Assembly: GCA_014239555.1 (NCBI GenBank)
Contig: JAAZYR010000005.1
Location: 157,935-221,934 of the forward strand
Source: Acidimicrobiales bacterium
GTDB lineage: Bacteria > Actinomycetota > Acidimicrobiia > Acidimicrobiales > Poriferisodalaceae
Direction: 5' to 3'
DNA: 64,000 nt
Shown here piece by piece: positions 1 to 8,367 of this stretch (position 1 is the stretch's first letter; each line of letters begins with the position of its first letter). The position numbers and the translations under genes were made by a program. The notes beneath the pieces were generated by a model. The model did not search any database. It saw nothing but the letters and a program-made list of their open reading frames with translations, and was not told the origin of the DNA.

Positions 1-44
1 GCTCCTCGGCGGTAGGGAGAGGTGAAGATCTAGATAGTTGAGGT

Positions 45-1022
45 ATGAGCTCAGCAAAGGCCGAGACGACTGCTTCGGTCACTTCTTCACAGATACTGAT
101 CTCAATCGTCATGGGTTCGCTCCCGATCGATGCCTTTATGGTACGGATTGCAAGATCCGCAGATAGCCTTTTCGGCGTGGAACACGTCGACTGGAGCGAA
201 CATCCTGTCTTGGAAGATGCTGTGCTCCTCTCAGCTTTCACTGGTTGGAACGACGCCGGAGATGCAGCAACCGAGGCCGTGGGTTATCTAACACGTCGTT
301 ATGACTGTCGACAAGTAGCCACAATAGACCCTGAGTATTTCTACGACTTCGCGTCGGCGCGACCCAATGTGCGATTAGAGGGCGAGGAGCGTCGTATTGA
401 TTGGCCGGTCAATGAGGTTCGTGTGGGAGAACTTGATGATGGTCGTCCGCTCGTAACTGTATTGGGAATTGAGCCAAGGCTTCGTTGGCGCACTTTCTCC
501 GAAGCACTGGTCTCAGTGGCACACCAGTTATCGGCACAAACTGTGGTCACGTTGGGCGCTCTGCTGACCGACACTCATCACCAAGCTCCGGTCGATGTAG
601 TCGGTGCTTCCAGCAATGAGGTCATAAACCTGGAGCTTGGGCTGACTCCTTCTCAGTACGAGGGTCCAACTGGAATTATTGGTGTGCTCAACGAGGCCTT
701 CCACCACGAAGGTTTCGACAGTCTTTCGTTTTGGGCGGCGGTGCCTTCCTACATCGGTCACAATCCCTCCCCTAAAGCCGCACTGGCGTTGGTGCAACGG
801 GTCGTGGAGTTCCTCGATATCCCTCTCGGGGCAACTGACCTTCAGATCGCGGCTGCCAGTTATGATCGCCAGATCAACGAACTAGTCGAAAGTGACCCAA
901 ATCTCGCCGAGTACGCACAACAGCTTCTCGACGACACTGCTGACGAGGTCGCTGACATGGCAGATGATCCCGAAGCCATGATTGATGAACTTGAGAAGTT
1001 CTTGCGTCAGCAAGATGAGTAA
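45..1022 (+). CDS. PAC2 family protein
   Basis: Resembles the PAC2 (proteasome assembly chaperone 2-like) family common in actinobacteria. The signature is the segment around residues 58-75, LLSAFTGWNDAGDAATEA, where the family has a conserved GWNDAG-type motif; an acidic C-terminal tail follows. The cellular role of bacterial PAC2 proteins is not firmly known, and a proteasome link is only suggested by fold. The N-terminus is uncertain: the first ATG follows GAGGT closely, but in-frame ATGs at 111 and 138 lie nearer the conserved region, and the first 30 residues look unlike the family. It converges with the Nudix gene, leaving 18 bases between the stop codons. Confidence 0.85.
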   Translation: MSSAKAETTASVTSSQILISIVMGSLPIDAFMVRIARSADSLFGVEHVDWSEHPVLEDAVLLSAFTGWNDAGDAATEAVGYLTRRYDCRQVATIDPEYFYDFASARPNVRLEGEERRIDWPVNEVRVGELDDGRPLVTVLGIEPRLRWRTFSEALVSVAHQLSAQTVVTLGALLTDTHHQAPVDVVGASSNEVINLELGLTPSQYEGPTGIIGVLNEAFHHEGFDSLSFWAAVPSYIGHNPSPKAALALVQRVVEFLDIPLGATDLQIAAASYDRQINELVESDPNLAEYAQQLLDDTADEVADMADDPEAMIDELEKFLRQQDE

Positions 1023-1040
1023 GGCTCGATCTGCCGTTCC

Positions 1041-1721
1041 TTAGTTTGGTTCCTCTTCCCACGGCAGGGAACGTGGTGGATCAAACTCAACTGGTTTTAT
1101 TTGTCCTTCGATTGCATCGAAGGCGTTGTTGACCCATCTTTCGAGACCTGCCAACGGATGAGGCAATGAATCACGCGAGAACCATCCGACGTCGCTGGTT
1201 TCCAGCGGATGGGCCTGGAGTTCACCGCCTGTCGCTCTGCAATGAAAAACCATTGAGTAGAGCGGTATCCGAGTGAAGCCTTGTCGCATCCCATCCACGA
1301 TCGAAATGAGTGATAGAGGCTCACAGTGGATGCCCGTTTCTTCGTATACCTCTTTGATGGCCACTTCAACAGGTGAGTAACCGATATCTGCCCAGCCAGT
1401 CGGGTACAGCCATACCCCACTGTCAGCGCGTTGGACTAGCAGAATCTCATTTTTTTCGTTACTGACTACAGCACCGACAGCAGATTTGGGGGTGACGTAA
1501 CCGGCTACTCCTGTTCCCACCATTTGCATCCATTCGTCGACCACCGCATTTATATCTGGGTCCGAGGTGGCAGCACCGCGGATGTGTGCGGCGACTTTCA
1601 GAATCTCTTCGTAACGTTCCTTTTCGTACAGGCTTTCTGTGAAACCCATGCCGGTTCGGGCAATTCCGGACAGCGTCTCCGCCCAACCAAGTAGGTCCTG
1701 TCCGGTTACTCGTTCTGGCAT
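1041..1721 (-). CDS. Nudix hydrolase with N-terminal accessory domain
   Basis: A 226-residue protein: an N-terminal helical region (about 1-75) of the kind found in YjhB-like Nudix proteins, then a Nudix fold. The Nudix box runs from Gly109 to Ile131 and ends KEVYEETGI, so the core glutamates E124, E127 and E128 that bind the metal are present. Two consensus positions differ: Tyr115 stands where the first Glu of Gx5E is usual, and Lys123 replaces Arg. The likely reaction is hydrolysis of a nucleoside-diphosphate-linked substrate such as ADP-ribose or NAD(H); the substrate cannot be read from sequence. It is the last gene of the run beginning at 7380, 36 bases after glnD. Confidence 0.85.
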   Translation of the reverse strand: MPERVTGQDLLGWAETLSGIARTGMGFTESLYEKERYEEILKVAAHIRGAATSDPDINAVVDEWMQMVGTGVAGYVTPKSAVGAVVSNEKNEILLVQRADSGVWLYPTGWADIGYSPVEVAIKEVYEETGIHCEPLSLISIVDGMRQGFTRIPLYSMVFHCRATGGELQAHPLETSDVGWFSRDSLPHPLAGLERWVNNAFDAIEGQIKPVEFDPPRSLPWEEEPN

Positions 1722-1757
1722 TTGCGAGAGGTTACTCGCCGTCGTTAACGACTTGAG

Positions 1758-4043
1758 TCACTCGACAAGCATCAGCGCGTGTCGGAGAGCAACATCGACC
1801 TCTCTGCGGTGGAGTTCCTCCAGTGTCGGACCATTTGAGCCCGTCACATAAAATGTGTCGACGACTTCATTGGAAATAGTTTGAATTTTCGCTGAGCGAA
1901 TATCTAGCCCCATTTCAGCGAGAGTTCGCGTCAAGTGGTACAGCACACCGATGTGATCTTCAGTGTGCACCTCAATAATCGTCGCGTCGGTCGCGGATTC
2001 AATGTCGAAGGTAACTCGCGTCGGAGCCGATTTTGCCGCTAGCGCTGTTCGACGTCGATACACGCGGGCTCGTTCAGCGATGCGGGCGTCGATAGCGAGA
2101 TGACCTTGCAGGCATTCGTGAACGTCATCGGTAACTCGATTCCAGTCGACGGGTGCGTCGGGTTCGACAACGCGAAACTGAGACACTGCCATGCCGGCAT
2201 CACTGGAGTAGGCATCGGCCTGCAGCACGTCCAAGCCTCGCAGGGCTAACGCCCCGGCGGCTCTGCTGAAAACCCCGGCCCGGTCCGGAGCCACAATTGT
2301 CACGGTGTCGCCGGAGCCTTCTACGGTTGTTTCTCCGTCAGCCATCAAAGTTTCAATGTGCTCAGTGACAAATGATCGTCGTTTTCTGTGAGTTTCTCCG
2401 TCGCTAGATATGAAGTCCGCGGTTCTTTCTGTGAGTGTCTGAACTAGGTGGGCTTTCCAGTCACCCCATGCAGTTGGGCCTGTTGCGATCGAATCTGATT
2501 CGGTTAACGCTGCAAGTAATTCTAAAAAGTCAACGGTTTTCACTTTTTCTGCAACGGCTCTCAGCGTCTGAGCGTCCTCTAAGTCCCGTCGCGTCGCGAC
2601 GTCGGGCAGCAAAAGGTGATGTTCAACAAGGCGAGTTAATACGAGTGAGTCAGCCTCGGAGAACCCGCAACGCAATGCAATCGGCCCCACGAGTCGTATG
2701 CCTACCTCTGTGTGATCTCCGGGATAGCCCTTGCCTATGTCATGCAGCAAAGCTGCCATAACCAAAAGGTCAGATCGTTGCACGCGGTGCGTCAGACGTG
2801 CAGCTTCGGCGACTGTCTCTAATAGATGTCGGTCCACGGTAAAGCGGTGGTACACGTTTCGTTGAGGACGCGATCGGTTTGGCGTCCATTCGGGGAGAAG
2901 GCGGCTCCAGACTTCGAAATAATCGAGGGATTCAATGACAGGAATCGCTCGATGTCCCCCTCTGAGTAACTCAACGAATAAATCTCGGGCTCCTTGGGGC
3001 CATGGATCGGGGAAGTCTGGCTGCCGCTGCGCTAGGCGTCCTAACGATTCTCTCGCCAAAGGAAGCCCTGATTCTGAGGCTTGGACTGCAGCGTGGAGCA
3101 CCAAGAGCGGATCGGTCGAAGGGTCACCAACGATAACGATTTCATTATCGAGGACACGAAGCCCGGCAACGTCCAGGTTTTCCACAGTGAGATCGTGCGG
3201 CTCTGAGCCGATATGCCGCCAAGTTTCATCGCTCAGGTAAGCAATTCGTCTCGCTGCCGCTGCGATACGCCCCATCAACAAGTCAGCGTCGGGGTCGGTC
3301 AAGGCAGCCGCAACCGAGTCTTGCTCTTCGAGCAATAAGACGTCTCCACGTTTGCCACTTATGCGATGTAACTCCACGCGCGCTTCTAGTAACACGCGGT
3401 AAGCAGCGTCAAGCAACTCGCGATCATGAACGGTGACCTCAACTCCTGCTCGCGCTGCCCAATCGATCGCGTGTACGTCGCGTAAACCACCGCGACCTTC
3501 CTTCAAGTCAGGCTCAAGTAGGAACGCGACCTCGCCAGCAAGTCGATGTCGACGTGCGACGTTGCGCGCTAGTTCGTCAAGTCGATCTGAAGTGTGATCT
3601 GCCCACTGCGTTTCGTTACGAGCCAGCAAATCTTCGACTAACAACGAATCCCCCGTAACGAGTCGAGCGTTCAAGAGGCTTGTGGCAGTTTCAAGGTCTG
3701 TCGCGGCCAGTCGCAAAGTTTGGTCCACTGACCTTACTGAGTGACCTAATTTGAATCCTTCATCCCAAAGTGGGTACCAGATTCGATCGGCTAGCGAATC
3801 AATATCTTCCCGCTCGTCGTGGACCAGCATTAAATCTATGTCGCTCGACGGGCATAGCTCAGATCTTCCATAGCCGCCCAACGCGACAAGAGCGACGCCA
3901 CTGTCAGCTTGAATTTCGCGAGCATAAAGTCCGGTCAAAAATTCATCGGTGACATCGGACAACGCTTGGGGGATTTCCCACGCAGGCAGTTCTGTCTCGT
4001 CAATCACCTTTCGCCGAAGTTCGGTAAGAGTCACTTCAGTCAT
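1758..4043 (-). CDS. glnD: [Protein-PII] uridylyltransferase / uridylyl-removing enzyme
   Basis: GlnD, 761 residues from the chosen ATG, modifies and demodifies the PII signalling protein according to glutamine level. Domains in order: nucleotidyltransferase with GGYGRSEL and the metal-binding pair in SSDIDLML (Asp68, Asp70); a linker with KEGRGGLRDV (about 181-190); an HD phosphohydrolase domain with ALLHDIGKGYPGDH (His434, Asp435); and two C-terminal ACT domains (one beginning near 575, the other in the last 75 residues). The open frame extends 42 codons upstream, but that part overlaps the preceding gene; the ATG at 4041-4043 gives an 8-base ATGACTGA overlap suggesting coupling. No glnB, amtB or glnA lies nearby. 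In some actinobacteria the GlnD homologue adenylylates PII, so the nucleotide is not settled. Confidence 0.95.
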   Translation of the reverse strand: MTEVTLTELRRKVIDETELPAWEIPQALSDVTDEFLTGLYAREIQADSGVALVALGGYGRSELCPSSDIDLMLVHDEREDIDSLADRIWYPLWDEGFKLGHSVRSVDQTLRLAATDLETATSLLNARLVTGDSLLVEDLLARNETQWADHTSDRLDELARNVARRHRLAGEVAFLLEPDLKEGRGGLRDVHAIDWAARAGVEVTVHDRELLDAAYRVLLEARVELHRISGKRGDVLLLEEQDSVAAALTDPDADLLMGRIAAAARRIAYLSDETWRHIGSEPHDLTVENLDVAGLRVLDNEIVIVGDPSTDPLLVLHAAVQASESGLPLARESLGRLAQRQPDFPDPWPQGARDLFVELLRGGHRAIPVIESLDYFEVWSRLLPEWTPNRSRPQRNVYHRFTVDRHLLETVAEAARLTHRVQRSDLLVMAALLHDIGKGYPGDHTEVGIRLVGPIALRCGFSEADSLVLTRLVEHHLLLPDVATRRDLEDAQTLRAVAEKVKTVDFLELLAALTESDSIATGPTAWGDWKAHLVQTLTERTADFISSDGETHRKRRSFVTEHIETLMADGETTVEGSGDTVTIVAPDRAGVFSRAAGALALRGLDVLQADAYSSDAGMAVSQFRVVEPDAPVDWNRVTDDVHECLQGHLAIDARIAERARVYRRRTALAAKSAPTRVTFDIESATDATIIEVHTEDHIGVLYHLTRTLAEMGLDIRSAKIQTISNEVVDTFYVTGSNGPTLEELHRREVDVALRHALMLVE

Positions 4044-4335
4044 CTTGACGTCCGATAAGCGCTGGAAGTCGCTTGAAGAAAACTGACCGGGGCAGGGCTT
4101 CAGCGCACCCTCCCGCTTTCGCGGCCTGCAAGGTTTCCGTATCAACATGTGGGGCGAAACCGATAACACGTGACCCGGAAGGAAGGTGGCTCAGAACTTC
4201 TCCGCGGGACAGGTCTATGAGGATCAAGTCCGCCTTTACTGCCGCCAGATCCGAAGGTTCCTGCACGAACTGGACCGTGTCTCCGAAGCGGCTTCGGTCC
4301 ATCAGGTTTGGGACATAGGCGACGATCTGCTTCAT
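4036..4335 (-). CDS. Small receiver-like protein, function unknown
   Basis: A 99-residue protein I do not recognise by name. Its pattern resembles a minimal response-regulator receiver fold: a short first strand, then ADLILIDLS with Asp41 at the usual phosphoacceptor position, then GFAPHVDTETLQAAKAGG and a terminal AEALPRSVFFKRL, where receivers have a Lys-containing loop and last helix. The usual acidic pair after the first strand is not obvious and the loop carries Arg rather than Lys, so phosphorylation is doubtful. The ATG at 4333-4335 overlaps the upstream stop by ATGA, and it overlaps glnD by 8 bases. Both overlaps suggest it is made together with GlnD; a regulatory role is inference. 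Confidence 0.7.
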   Translation of the reverse strand: MKQIVAYVPNLMDRSRFGDTVQFVQEPSDLAAVKADLILIDLSRGEVLSHLPSGSRVIGFAPHVDTETLQAAKAGGCAEALPRSVFFKRLPALIGRQDD

Positions 4336-4793
4336 CGACTCTGGGCCTCTCGGCGCCTCAAAAAGTGGGTGTGAGCTTTGGCCGCTCCCCACGCTATTCC
4401 TAATTCATGTGCGGTCTGACCAAAGTCAGAGAAGGCAGCTGGCGTCAAGCCATAAACATCGTCGGGGAAGGTGTCCTCGGAGAAATCGTCCCTTTCGATC
4501 GGTGGAACGTCATAATTTTTTAGAACTTGCGTCGGATAGTTGGTGGCACTTCGAAGAATCGACATCGGATTTGTATCTTGTTGTTCAATGCCGGATTCCA
4601 AAAGCTCGCGCAGCTGAAGGCCAACCTCCGTTGCGCATTTCTTTCCGGCTTCTTGAGTGTCGTTTGCTATTTCTTCACTCCAGTCGAGCTTCCATGCCTG
4701 ACAGATGAACCGCACGCGCGCTTCGACCCATACGGGTAGCGCAATTTCCAGCTCTTGAGCTAGTTCTCGGCCAAGTTTGGTCAAGGCGGTCAT
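4332..4793 (-). CDS. Conserved actinobacterial protein of unknown function
   Basis: A 153-residue soluble protein with no catalytic motif I recognise. The C-terminal half has the pattern FPDDVYGLTPAAFSDFG followed by IAWGAAKAHTHFLRR, which I associate with a conserved actinobacterial family of unknown function, often next to a small receiver-like protein as here. The N-terminal half is helical with a tryptophan-rich patch. Its ATG overlaps the stop of larE by ATGA, and its own stop overlaps the next gene by ATGA, so the three are probably translated in series. Confidence 0.75.
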   Translation of the reverse strand: MTALTKLGRELAQELEIALPVWVEARVRFICQAWKLDWSEEIANDTQEAGKKCATEVGLQLRELLESGIEQQDTNPMSILRSATNYPTQVLKNYDVPPIERDDFSEDTFPDDVYGLTPAAFSDFGQTAHELGIAWGAAKAHTHFLRRREAQSR

Positions 4794-5584
4794 CGAATTG
4801 AATGATTCAGGTTGCCGGAGCGAAAGCCTTCTAGGTCTAACGTCGCGTAGCGGTAACCAACCGCTACGACGGCCTCAACAATGTCGGTTCTCCGCTCGAA
4901 CACCAGTGGAAATTGATCAAGTTCAAATTCAAGTCGTGCGACGTCACCGTAATCTCGGACCCGGACTTGCTGAAACCCCAAAGCCTTTAACGCTGCCTCT
5001 GCGCGGTCAAGTCTTCGTAGCAGCGGCACGGTGACCTCAGTGCCGTAAGGGACACGAGATGCAAGACAGGCAGCAGCTGGTTTGCTCCAAATTCGGAGCC
5101 CTAATGTTTTGCTGTGCTGTCGGATATCAACTTTAGAAAAACCTGCATCAACCAGGGGAAAACGCGCCTCGCGTTCTTGAGCGGCAGCTTGGCCTGGTCG
5201 GTGATCCCCGAGATCATCGAGGTTCACGCCAAGAACGACGATCGCGTTGTCAGGATCAGCGAGTGGTCCAGCCACGTCCATAAGCGCGGATTTACAGTGG
5301 TAACACCGGTCGCTGTCGTTTATTCGGTACGCCGCGTTCTCCATCTCTGATGTTTGAACCGCGGACCAATTCAGGCCCCATTCTTGGGCGAGCGCTGAGC
5401 AGTCTTCCAGTTCACTCTCGGCGAGGCTTGGTGAAACGGCAGTGAAACAGTGAACGGCGTCGGGGCCCAGAGTGTCGTTCGCGACCCATGCAAGAAAAGC
5501 AGAGTCGACTCCCCCGCTGAACGCAACCACAACGCGTTCCATGCTTTGAAGATTGTCGCGAAGTGCTTGCAAATCAGCGGTCAT
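4790..5584 (-). CDS. larE: LarE-type ATP-dependent sacrificial sulfur transferase
   Basis: 264 residues. The N-type ATP pyrophosphatase loop SGGVDS is at 23-28, followed by the LarE hallmarks RCYHCK (Cys94, Cys97) and KPAAACLASRVPYG. Cys173 in the last motif is the likely equivalent of the cysteine that donates its sulfur in Lactiplantibacillus LarE. LarE adenylates and thiolates the pyridinium precursor of the nickel-pincer cofactor of lactate racemase and related enzymes. No larB, larC or larA is in this window, so whether it makes that cofactor or does other sulfur chemistry is open. The start overlaps the acyl-CoA dehydrogenase stop as TAATG. Confidence 0.9.
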   Translation of the reverse strand: MTADLQALRDNLQSMERVVVAFSGGVDSAFLAWVANDTLGPDAVHCFTAVSPSLAESELEDCSALAQEWGLNWSAVQTSEMENAAYRINDSDRCYHCKSALMDVAGPLADPDNAIVVLGVNLDDLGDHRPGQAAAQEREARFPLVDAGFSKVDIRQHSKTLGLRIWSKPAAACLASRVPYGTEVTVPLLRRLDRAEAALKALGFQQVRVRDYGDVARLEFELDQFPLVFERRTDIVEAVVAVGYRYATLDLEGFRSGNLNHSIR

Positions 5585-7380
5585 TACATTCGTTCATTGG
5601 GGATCGCAAAGAACAAGTCAGCTCCTTGAGTTATGGTCGGAACCAGCCCGCCGGCTGTCGGGAGGATCTGTTCCCCGTAGAACAATGATGTGGCGATTTT
5701 GTCGTTTAGGAAGTCGGCGTCGCCGTCGCCTGCGTCGAGGAGTTGTTGGGCAACTTGTGCCGAACGAGCAAGGTAGTACCCACCAATTACGATGCCCGCT
5801 AGGCGCAGGAATGGCGCAGCGCCTGCGGCAGCGTCATTGGGTTGCGTTCCTAGACGTCCTCCCAACCAGAGTGCCGCTTCTCGCATTTGCGCCACTCCGT
5901 TGGCAAGAGCCTCACCCAATGAACTGAGACGATTATTGCCTGTCAATTGCGATGCCAGGTTCGACATTTCTGATAGGAAATTTTCGATTACTGCCCCTCC
6001 ACCTAGGGGGAGTTTCCGGAAGACTAAGTCCGCTGCTTGGATTCCATTTGTGCCTTCATATATGGGGGCGATTCGTACGTCTCGCCAGTGTTGCGCCGCG
6101 CCGGTTTCTTCCACGTAGCCCATGCCGCCATGGATCTGAACCCCGAGTGATGTCATCTCAACTCCGAGATCGGTACCCCAACCTTTGGAAATGGGCGTTA
6201 GTAACGCTGTGATCGCGTCCCAACGCTGTCGCTCCGATTCGTCTGAGCTGCTGTTAGCAAAGTCGATGGCTGCAGCGTTTGCATACATCACGCAACGCAT
6301 GGCTTCGGTATTTGCTCGCATGGTCATAAGCATCCGACGAACATCGGCGTGGTCAGCTATTGGCGATGACTCTCCAGCATCGAGTTCGGCGCCAATAGCT
6401 TTTCCCTGCTTGCGGTCGGTGGAGTATTGACCGGCCTGTTGGTATGACCGGTCAGTGAGCGACAAACCTTGAAGCCCGACCGACAAGCGAGCGTTGTTCA
6501 TCATGGTGAACATAGCTCGCATCCCAGTATTTTCTTCTCCTACCAACCACCCTGTAGCCCCCCCTTGATCACCGTATGACATGACACACGTAGGGCTCGC
6601 GTGGATCCCGATTTTGTGTTCGCTTGAAATCACTCGGAGGTCATTTCGATCGCCGAGGCTGCCATCGTCGTTCACAATGAACTTAGGGACAATAAAAAGA
6701 CTGATGCCTTTGGTCCCTGGTGGTGCTTGAGGGGTTCGAGCGAGAACTAGGTGGATGATATTTTCGGTTAACTCATGTTCGCCATAGGTAATGAATATTT
6801 TGGTTCCTGAAATCAGCCAGGTTCCATCTTCGCCGGGAATAGCTTTCGTGGTTAGAGCGCCAACATCAGATCCGGCGTGTGGTTCGGTCAGGTTCATGGT
6901 TCCTGACCATTCGCCACTAACCATTTTGGGTAGATAAATCTCTTGCAACGTTTCGTCAGCGTGATGGCTGATGGCATCGATTGCGCCTTGGGTAAGTAAG
7001 GGGCAGAGACTGAAAGCCATGTTTGACGCTGTCATCATCTCTTGCACGGCAAGTCCAACGCACCAGGGCATTCCACCGCCGCCGTGGTTCTCATCCATGG
7101 AAATTCCGTTCCATCCGGCTTCTACAAATCTCGTGTATGCGTCGGCGAAACCTTCAGGATGAAATATTTGCCCGTTTTTTACGACAACACCTTCCTCATC
7201 ACCTTTTCGGTTTAGGGGAACCAATTGCTCTTCCATGAAGCGCGCTGCTTCGGCTAACAGCCCCTCAACTGTGTCTAGATCGGCTTGTTCATAGCCTTCG
7301 TGGGTCGCTAGCTGGGTGAGATCGGCAATGTGTTCGAGGACGAACAGCATGTCGGCGGTGGGTGCTCTGTATTCGGACAT
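5584..7380 (-). CDS. Acyl-CoA dehydrogenase, long form with C-terminal extension
   Basis: A 598-residue FAD-dependent acyl-CoA dehydrogenase catalysing the first step of fatty-acid beta-oxidation. Visible landmarks are MTEPHAGSD-like LTEPHAGSDVGALTT (substrate and FAD contacts), the central GIHASPTCVM region, and QIHGGMGYVEETGAAQ with IYEGTNGIQ, where the Glu of YEGTNGIQ is the usual catalytic base. The last 130 residues form the extra helical domain of the longer FadE5-like branch. The start is placed at MSEYRAPTADM because AAGGAGG lies just upstream; the open frame runs 30 codons further but lacks such a site. It is first in the run that continues through larE to glnD, and divergent from 7456. 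Confidence 0.93.
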   Translation of the reverse strand: MSEYRAPTADMLFVLEHIADLTQLATHEGYEQADLDTVEGLLAEAARFMEEQLVPLNRKGDEEGVVVKNGQIFHPEGFADAYTRFVEAGWNGISMDENHGGGGMPWCVGLAVQEMMTASNMAFSLCPLLTQGAIDAISHHADETLQEIYLPKMVSGEWSGTMNLTEPHAGSDVGALTTKAIPGEDGTWLISGTKIFITYGEHELTENIIHLVLARTPQAPPGTKGISLFIVPKFIVNDDGSLGDRNDLRVISSEHKIGIHASPTCVMSYGDQGGATGWLVGEENTGMRAMFTMMNNARLSVGLQGLSLTDRSYQQAGQYSTDRKQGKAIGAELDAGESSPIADHADVRRMLMTMRANTEAMRCVMYANAAAIDFANSSSDESERQRWDAITALLTPISKGWGTDLGVEMTSLGVQIHGGMGYVEETGAAQHWRDVRIAPIYEGTNGIQAADLVFRKLPLGGGAVIENFLSEMSNLASQLTGNNRLSSLGEALANGVAQMREAALWLGGRLGTQPNDAAAGAAPFLRLAGIVIGGYYLARSAQVAQQLLDAGDGDADFLNDKIATSLFYGEQILPTAGGLVPTITQGADLFFAIPNERM

Positions 7381-7455
7381 CGATGCCTCCTTCTGCCAGG
7401 TTATTAGGCCAAGAGCGAATGAGGAATAGTGAAATGGAGGTGACAGGATAAATCC

Positions 7456-7857
7456 ATGCAAGCTGCACAATGTCGCAAGTTACTGGTGTCAGGCCGAGCC
7501 GCTGTCGGGTGGCTGTCGGTATTGGCGCCCAATCTGGTCGGGCGAGCATGGCGAATACAACCTCCACTTGATAGCAACGTCAAATATGCGATCAGGCTTT
7601 TCGGTGCTCGTAACGCACTACTTGCCTATCAGCTTTATCAAGCCGAACGTTCAGACGCTGCTGCGGACGAGCTGGAGGAAGTTCTTCGGCAAGGACTCGC
7701 CGTTGATGCATTCGACGTTCTTTTCGGCCTGGCCTATCGACGCGCTACTCCCAACAAATCTTTCGCTACAGCGATTCCCGTTATGGCTTCAATGCTCGGC
7801 TTGGTGCTGGGGTTCTTTGGGAGGGAGCAACACGACACTGCTGGGAAAGCTGAATGA
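7456..7857 (+). CDS. Small membrane protein, DUF4267-like
   Basis: A 133-residue protein with hydrophobic stretches at about 12-30, a conserved-looking IRLFGARNALLAYQLYQ segment near 46-62, and a hydrophobic C-terminal helix in TAIPVMASMLGLVLGFFG. The arrangement resembles the DUF4267-type small integral membrane proteins of actinobacteria, whose function is unknown. It is transcribed alone, divergent from the acyl-CoA dehydrogenase (75 bases between starts) and convergent with the DUF805 gene. The frame is consistent with a real gene, but the exact start is uncertain. Confidence 0.6.
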   Translation: MQAAQCRKLLVSGRAAVGWLSVLAPNLVGRAWRIQPPLDSNVKYAIRLFGARNALLAYQLYQAERSDAAADELEEVLRQGLAVDAFDVLFGLAYRRATPNKSFATAIPVMASMLGLVLGFFGREQHDTAGKAE

Positions 7858-7938
7858 TGAGGCAACGGGAGGGCCAGCGACGCTGACCGAACTAAGTACC
7901 CGAGTTGTGTAAAGGGGTGTGTCGCTGACAGAGGAGAA

Positions 7939-8352
7939 TTAGCGAATAATGTCACTCGGTTTTTGAGGCGTTTTCTGCTCATCACGACCTGGGGTTGCAG
8001 CCGCATCGCCCGAATCGCTTGTCTCAGCAGAACTTGGTTGAATAAACCAGTACAGAAGCACCAATCCTCCCAAGGGGATGAGTCCAATCAGTAACCATTT
8101 TCCGCTTCGTCCAATGTCATGAAGGCGACGCACGGATAATGCGATAGACACCCAAACATAGGCAATGAAATAAATGATCTCCGGTCCGACTTGGTCGCTG
8201 GAGATGTCAAAAATAGCTGCGAATACGCCTCCAAGAGCAAGGAACGCAATTGGGTGGAGAAGAGCTGGCCACCAGTAGGCGGATCGCGAGGACCGTCCCC
8301 GAAAATCTCGGTAACGCCGCCAGGACTCGACATAATAATTCAAAGCTTTCAT
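7939..8352 (-). CDS. DUF805 family membrane protein
   Basis: A 137-residue protein of the YhaH/DUF805 type. The hallmarks are the N-terminal YYVESWRRYRDFRGRSSRSAYWW and RRLHDIGRSGKWLL between the second and third hydrophobic segments; about four membrane helices are visible, ending YWFIQPS, followed by a polar tail with Asp, Glu and Lys. The molecular function is unknown. It lies 15 bases after hemQ on the same strand and may share its transcript. Confidence 0.88.
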   Translation of the reverse strand: MKALNYYVESWRRYRDFRGRSSRSAYWWPALLHPIAFLALGGVFAAIFDISSDQVGPEIIYFIAYVWVSIALSVRRLHDIGRSGKWLLIGLIPLGGLVLLYWFIQPSSAETSDSGDAAATPGRDEQKTPQKPSDIIR

Positions 8353-8367
8353 TTTGAACCTCAGAAC

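Noticed and set aside
1030..1067. Possible bidirectional terminator between PAC2 and Nudix genes (CTGCCGT / ACGGCAG)
   Set aside because: The arms are 7 bases with a 24-base loop, extend into the Nudix coding region and lack a T-tract.
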